This document shows positions 57,981-64,000 of a DNA stretch of 64,000 bases, piece after piece (the first letter of the stretch is position 1; each line of letters starts with the position of its first letter). Made by a program: the position numbers and the translations under genes. This DNA comes from Phoronis australis (Eukaryota; Phoronida; Phoronidae), in NCBI GenBank assembly GCA_002633005.1, contig NMRA01000067.1:92752-156751 (forward strand). Direction: 5' to 3'. The notes under the pieces are model-generated. The model saw only the letters and a program-made list of their open reading frames with translations, had not been told where the DNA came from and did not search any database.

Positions 57981-59661
57981 CATGTGACTACACCAATATG
58001 CGACTACATCAATATGTGACTGCATAGGTAGAACACTTAAATGGTTACCTCCTCAAAGACAATAAGTATGAACATAAGCAGCAGTCAACCTGCAAACATG
58101 GGAGATGTCATTACAAACATTTCTAGATCTCGAACACAAAAAGAAGCAGCTTTATGTTGCCAAGAGAACGTTATCCTCCTCTGAGATACTTCAGACTCCC
58201 AATATTACCTGACAAAGGTGTGTTGATCAGACTCATCTATCCAGGTATGAGGCAGGTGCTCCTCAACTACAGGCTATGTGGAACCAGCATAACTGATACA
58301 TTGATAATAACAAGGAACAGCAGAGCTCTATTCACATGAAGGATCTGTTTACACATACAACCATCCTGGAGCACAGCTATTCTCCTGTGTTTCCGCTTCA
58401 AAGCACCCTATCACCATCAAGAATGACCAGTTTAGACTGATGATAACTACCGCACAATCACTCCTCCTTTGGACTAAGCTTGAGTCAACAGAATTGGTTG
58501 AAAGAAAACACAGATTCTCCCTGCGTTCTCAGTTCTCATGAACACTCGACGACCAATGAAACAAGAAACATTGTTAGGACAGAGTAGCTCTTCCGACTTG
58601 CAAGTCAAGAACAGAAACTACAGCTTCTCATCACCAATAAAAAAACTGATTTTTATTTTTCAAAATTTTAAGAGAAAGACGATGTGATACTAACCACGCA
58701 AAGTTACCACCATACTGACCCAAGGATGTGAGTTCAATATTCAAGAATTAACAAAAAAGACTGAAGAGGGCTGACCAACAAATTCAAAATAGTTATCACA
58801 CAGGGAATTGTAGGGTATTTGAAACATTGCCTCTGACAGATGTCTAAGCACCTCTCACAATGACTAAATTAACTTTCTGGAATTCTCAACTCCCAACTAG
58901 TTTGCCAAGAAATGATCAATAGCAAAAGACAAATGAATTCATTAAACTGCATTGAAAAGATTACTGCCACAACAATTTAAGCTTTAAATCTAATAAGCGC
59001 CCAACTGTCACATGAGTTGAACACTCATGAAGCATATTATTAAGTTGAAATTAAACAACACCACCTTAGCTATCCTTACAGTAGAAAATTTTTGCACGCA
59101 ATTAGTAACCAGACAAAATCAGGTACTTTCATTGTAAACAAGGCAATTAACAAGACACCACTTGTTTTAACATGAGCTATCCATTTGTCTCCTGCAAACA
59201 TTCTTAATACAGAAAGCAGTATTAGAAGATTATGTTTGTAAAATGATGCTACCAACTGGTCAGGAATACGTAATGGGGTAGAGTGCCTCAGTGGCTTGCT
59301 ACATGAATGACGTGAGATTTACCATAGTGTACCAAGTCCTGTTCACATGCAGCAGGTACACGAGATTAAGCAGGGAGGGGGGCTCATCTAGACTCCAGAA
59401 ACACTAGTTACCCACGGCTGAAAGCAAAGTGGATCACGTGCTTCACTTGAATACATGGCGTTATTGTACAGGCTTGCATGATCTTGTCACACTCGCTAGA
59501 ATACGCGACTTGAAAATCACTAGATGGCACAAGTGTTACCAATAATTCTACCTGTAGAAGTGCGTGCGTCCATGTAGTCATACTTACCTCTAATCTCACA
59601 AACGCCCCTTACGAACTACTTTCTACTCTCAATCTATTCAGATGTTAAGAAGAGGGATCTT

Positions 59662-59808
59662 AGTAGAGTTCAGTATTGCTAGGACCTCACTAAAATCAAG
59701 ACTTCGCTAGATAATGCAAGATACTGCCGTGTATTTTAAATGAGAACACACTATATTCACTAGATTATAGTGAGGTCCTAGCGTAGCTAGCATTACTGAA
59801 CTCTACCC
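59662..59808. repeat. ~147-bp inverted-repeat (hairpin) element
   Basis: TAGAGTTCAGTATTGCTAGG ACCTCACTA on the left returns as the reverse complement on the right (TAGTGAGGTCCTAGCG then CATTACTGAACTCTA), with about 8 extra bases in the right arm and about 90 bp between arms. A MITE-like foldback, unrelated to the 56-bp family. Confidence 0.85.
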
Positions 59809-62800
59809 TTGTTTAACAAGCATATCAAGTCACCCACTGAACACCCACAGAAGATATACCCCAACGGACATCTGTAAGTGTTACCGTAGTAAAGTCTATG
59901 ATACCATCCAATACATGTCTCCAGTTCTCTGGTCTTACCACTACCACATGTCACCATTTCAGTCAGAAACAGGTAGAGCAGTGCATGTATGTTACTCTGC
60001 TCTTTGTTGTTCTGGGGACAAGCTTATCACTACTCAATCTGCCTGATGTAGAGAGGCCATTGAAAGTGTGAAACTGGTTTTGAAAATAGGCACATACCAC
60101 AGTCTACCATGCTATTAACTTTATGTAATACCATTCCTGGTCAGTTGAATACCATGTAACAGATGAGAGGTGACAGATAGTTCAATCGGAAGCGTTGAAG
60201 AGAAAATAAATTTTAAAATCTTACCCTAAAGTGTAACTGTTGCAGGATGCATCAATCAGACGTACAAAGAACAATGAAGGTGTTTACAGTGCGCACAACG
60301 GACAACTAATTGTTGCTAGATGTTTAGCCAACATTAACACTACAAGTGCAGGTATGCCACCTATGTTCAGCTCAGGTGTGTCTTTGTCCTGCTACAGTAG
60401 GCAGTAAGACTGGTGGAAACAGGCAACAATACCTATTCATTAGCCATGTTTACAAGTGTAAGTAAACCACACAATAGAATTTCACAGTGTTGGCCAGGGT
60501 AAATATTGATTTAATCCCTTTAACTACAGCAATACATGGGTAATACTCACAAATGCTATAAACAGTGGGGTCTGTCTTTCCCACCACTTGGCTGGAGTGA
60601 TGGCTGGGACTCCTGTTCTCACTGATGTGTTTGTAAATAAGCTCTTCTACAACTACCTGTAGTACAAAGGGGAATCCCATTGCAACAAGAAGGCTAGGTA
60701 AACACAGGTAACCAGTTCTCAAAGGTAGCATTGTGAAAAGAGACTTTAACCAAACAGAGAATATAACAGGATGCCCAGAGCAAGTGCATATTAGACTGCA
60801 CTGGAACCCCCACAACACCAAGGGTGCCGGTCAACTGAATCACTCTTGTCTTTGTTTTGTACCCAAACAGGCTGGTCGGATACCACAATGAGGACAAAGT
60901 TTACACCTCTACTGATCTTGACTGACACTGCAAACCATTGTTGTTTCGTCTTGAATCGAAACCTGCGTTGTGCTAAATGTTTATGAAATTAAACACACAA
61001 CCAAAAAACCCAAAGTTTTCAATAAAAATGATTAGATTAAGACCGTGCCAAATAAAAGTTGTGGGGTAAAACTTCAGTCCACACAAGTTCATCACTAGAG
61101 TACGCTAACAGATAATTGTTTTCTGGTTACAGGCGTCTCTCATACAAGAAGAATAGTGGCAAATGGGACTTCTGCTAAAACTGGGTAGAAATTAATTACT
61201 AAAACTGACACATTTTGAATTTTTAAAACTTACCACCCAGTTGTAAATGCTCAAATTTTATCTTAAGTATTTTACCATACGGCCATGTTAACAGCAGTAA
61301 ATTTTCTTACACGTTTGTTGAAAATTTTGACCAAATAAAAAACCCGCTTTTTTACGATACTCCGACCTAAACTGAAAAATGTTTATTGAAAGACTGTATA
61401 ACTTTTTTGAAATTTCGTGAGTAAAGTGCAGTTAGTTATCTTCACAGTTAGTTTCAATGGTTCATTCATCACTAAAATGCCATGTTTATATCTAACCCAG
61501 CTATAACTACAAACAAACTGCTAGAAAAAGTCAAGGTCTTGAAGACAGCATGTTTCTGAACCCTTAACACCTGCAAGTTTATAGTAGTAACTATAAACAT
61601 CAGCTTATATATCCTACCAACAACGCAAATACCGAAAAAAAAAATTTTTGTAACCAACCCATCACAGTAAGGATAACATTTTCACTCTTTTGAAGTTTTT
61701 TACTGCTTGTTCACCTGTATTAATAGATGAAATTTTGATCAAATGTCAGGTACACAGAAATGCACTATAACCATTTTGACTAATTCTACCCTCCATTTGG
61801 TTTAATTACTGGCGTATAAAGATCAAAGTAAAAATGTTGAATTACGATGATTAACAAAAAGCTAAAAAACACGTTTCTTCAAAAAATGGACTAGTTCTTT
61901 GAAACAAAATAGCGGTAAGTGACTAATCCGTTGTCAATGTGTACACAAATATTTGACTGTTTTCCAAGACTGCTTCGTATTATCAGTTTATGGCCACAGC
62001 CACAGTGCATAGCCGCCTGTTTTTGTAAGCAAATCATTGCCAAGTGGTCAACAGATCATGTAAATAGCGAAGAAAAATGTACCAGTACAGACCTACGGAG
62101 TCATCAAGGTGCAGTAAGAGTTGATACCAACACCGACCACCAGGGACACTAATGCAAGTTGAATGTAAGAAAAACAGCAAGGAACAATTTTCTTAACATT
62201 TTATGCACCAAACTAACAGAGCACTTTCCCCATTCAGAAACTGGGACACTTAATTGTAAAGTAAAACAAGGTCTGCTTTTCCACAAGAAAATGTAAGACA
62301 GTGAATTTACTCCTCCTTCAAAGGCAAAAACACTCCAATTAAGCATCTATTTAATTCAATCAATCACTCAGCTGTCTAGTCAATCATTAGGTAATTTAAG
62401 AAAAGATGAAACAAATCCTGAAAGGAACATTTTTGACATTCTTGTCTTACATTCTTTAGTCACCACAGACAATCATCAACTCAGCATAGTAATTTCCAAA
62501 GGACTCATCACACTCTGTAGTAACCACCATTGTATGTGCAGGGTCATTTATCACAAATACTTTGTATATACTTATTTACATAGCAATTAGTTTTAATTAA
62601 GATCATCAATCATTACTGCTGGCCAGAGCAGCAGGGTTCCTGGTTATATAATCAAGATGACCAGTTGGTGGAGTGACCAGTTCAGTAGAGTGACCAGTTG
62701 GCTGAGTAAGGGGACAACTTATGTAAACAAACAAGACAACATAATCCTGTGTATGTTGTCGCCATGGCTTTTGGCTGTGAGAACTAAACCTTCCTGCATC

Positions 62801-64000
62801 ATGCAACCAAAGACGCTTCATTAGACATGTCACTTAACATTATCAGATGGCTTTAAAATGCCAGTCTTACATAAGAGAAAGACAAAGGCTGAAGGTCCAG
62901 GACAGACAATTTCCTTGGAGAGGAGGGGGTCAGGGTGCAAAAGAACTTGACTGGTAAAGATTAACCAGACTAAAATGATCTCTTCATTCTGAAATAAGAA
63001 ATTATGATTGAGGTACACAGGAGTCATTTAAGAAAACTGTCATCATGGATTAATTGACCAACAGGGACTCAAGTCTATAGGCCAATTGAAAGATCCTATG
63101 GGATACATTTTTTCTGACCTTAACAAATTTGTTTTTTTGAGAACAGCATCTTTTTCAAGTCATTTTGTCTATTACATGACAGGTGATTGGCAAAGGACTT
63201 GTTGTTTCAGACTGGGCGTACCCCTCTAGATTAGATCCTATTCCAAACACCTTGTTCAAGAATGGCATTATCCTCAACACACTGAGTAAAAAATGAAGTA
63301 TTGCAGTGCACTAGAAACACATTGCCCCAACAAGAGTTGTCAACAAGAATTTAAGTTGGAATTTCAAAATGTAAACACATGCAGTGGTACAACTCTGTTG
63401 AACAGTGTGTTCCTGGGTTAATGAGTTTGTTGAAATAACAAAACTAAAGAGAACACATTCAACAGTTGCAGAAACAGTGGATTTCAATGGTAAATTTTAT
63501 TGTTCATGACAGTCAGTTGGCAAGGTTAATGCCAAGATTTCCATGTTGGCTGTTAAGGCACAAATACAATAAAGCATTTTGACAGCGTCCAAACAACTAC
63601 CAAAAGATTTCAACACTAGTTTGTTTTGAGTTAGTATTTGAATCACAAACAGACGATTATCCTAATAGCGGGTATTCATCAGTACCAACAAAACCACCTA
63701 GAAACAAAAACAGGCCATTATCTAAAATTTCCAAACAAAAAATACACCAAGTCAAAAATTCAACCCAATCTTTCAAAGCTCACCAGCAAGAGGGACTAGT
63801 CTTTTCCACCAGATCAGAATATGATTGATTTTCATCAAACAGTACAAACCCATTGACAAATGCAACGCTGTCACTTTCAAATTACCAGCAAGGATTAGCC
63901 TATATATCTACTGATGACAGGTTGCAGCAAATGGTTGACTTTGTAGTAACAATAATTACTGTCAGTGTGTACTCTAATTCTCTAGTAGGAATGACAGAAA

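Larger units (their letters stand above)
42046..64000 (-). other. First Kirrel intron and/or upstream sequence (22 kb)
   Basis: No exon with a recognisable domain was found on either strand. It holds hairpins P3-P5 and the half copy, a second hairpin element (59662-59808), the VNTR-containing duplicated segment, a 49-bp tandem, and paired dispersed repeats at 48606-48900 and 57705-57980. The Kirrel promoter and leader exon could lie here or beyond the edge. The distance is overstated by about 1.8 kb if the duplication is an assembly artefact. Confidence 0.6.

Overview
This is animal nuclear DNA. It has AT-rich, intron-rich genes with GT-AG splice sites, many micro- and minisatellites and dispersed transposon debris, and two vertebrate-like genes. 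Both genes read as clear orthologues of human genes, with compact introns and a high minisatellite load. That fits an invertebrate deuterostome such as a lancelet, but the species is an inference and not proven from the window.

Two protein-coding genes can be reconstructed, and they are convergent. (1) A ZDHHC23-type palmitoyltransferase lies on the + strand, with five coding exons from 676 to 17307 and a predicted 434 aa. Its short first coding exon, 676-794, encodes a cysteine-rich N-terminus and is separated from the rest by a 6.2 kb intron. The protein has the DHHC zinc-binding domain, six membrane segments and a C-terminal -Asp-Val-Val. (2) A Kirrel/Neph/Roughest-type cell-adhesion gene lies on the - strand, with twelve exons from 41999 down to 23289 and a predicted 730 aa. 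It has a signal peptide, five Ig domains, one membrane span, a tyrosine-rich tail and a C-terminal Thr-Asn-Val. All exon phases close without a frameshift in both genes. A 3' splice site lies just upstream of the Kirrel start codon, so its first non-coding exon and promoter are further up, in or beyond 42046-64000.

Regions: 1-639 upstream sequence; 640-17307 ZDHHC23, whose introns hold a large inverted repeat, a false-duplication junction, a 19-bp minisatellite, a 16-bp minisatellite with 128-bp higher-order structure, and a 368-bp hAT-like MITE; 17308-23288 the two 3' regions; 23289-42045 Kirrel, with a broken LINE reverse transcriptase in its longest intron; 42046-64000 no recognisable coding exon, but several repeats.

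Two structural points stand out. First, a family of hairpins has a 17-bp stem and a constant loop, and all five full copies are exactly 56 bp long; they occur in both orientations across the window. Second, both single-base N positions (5297 and 54393) sit at the ends of duplicated sequence. This points to unmerged contig ends or haplotypes rather than real segmental duplications.
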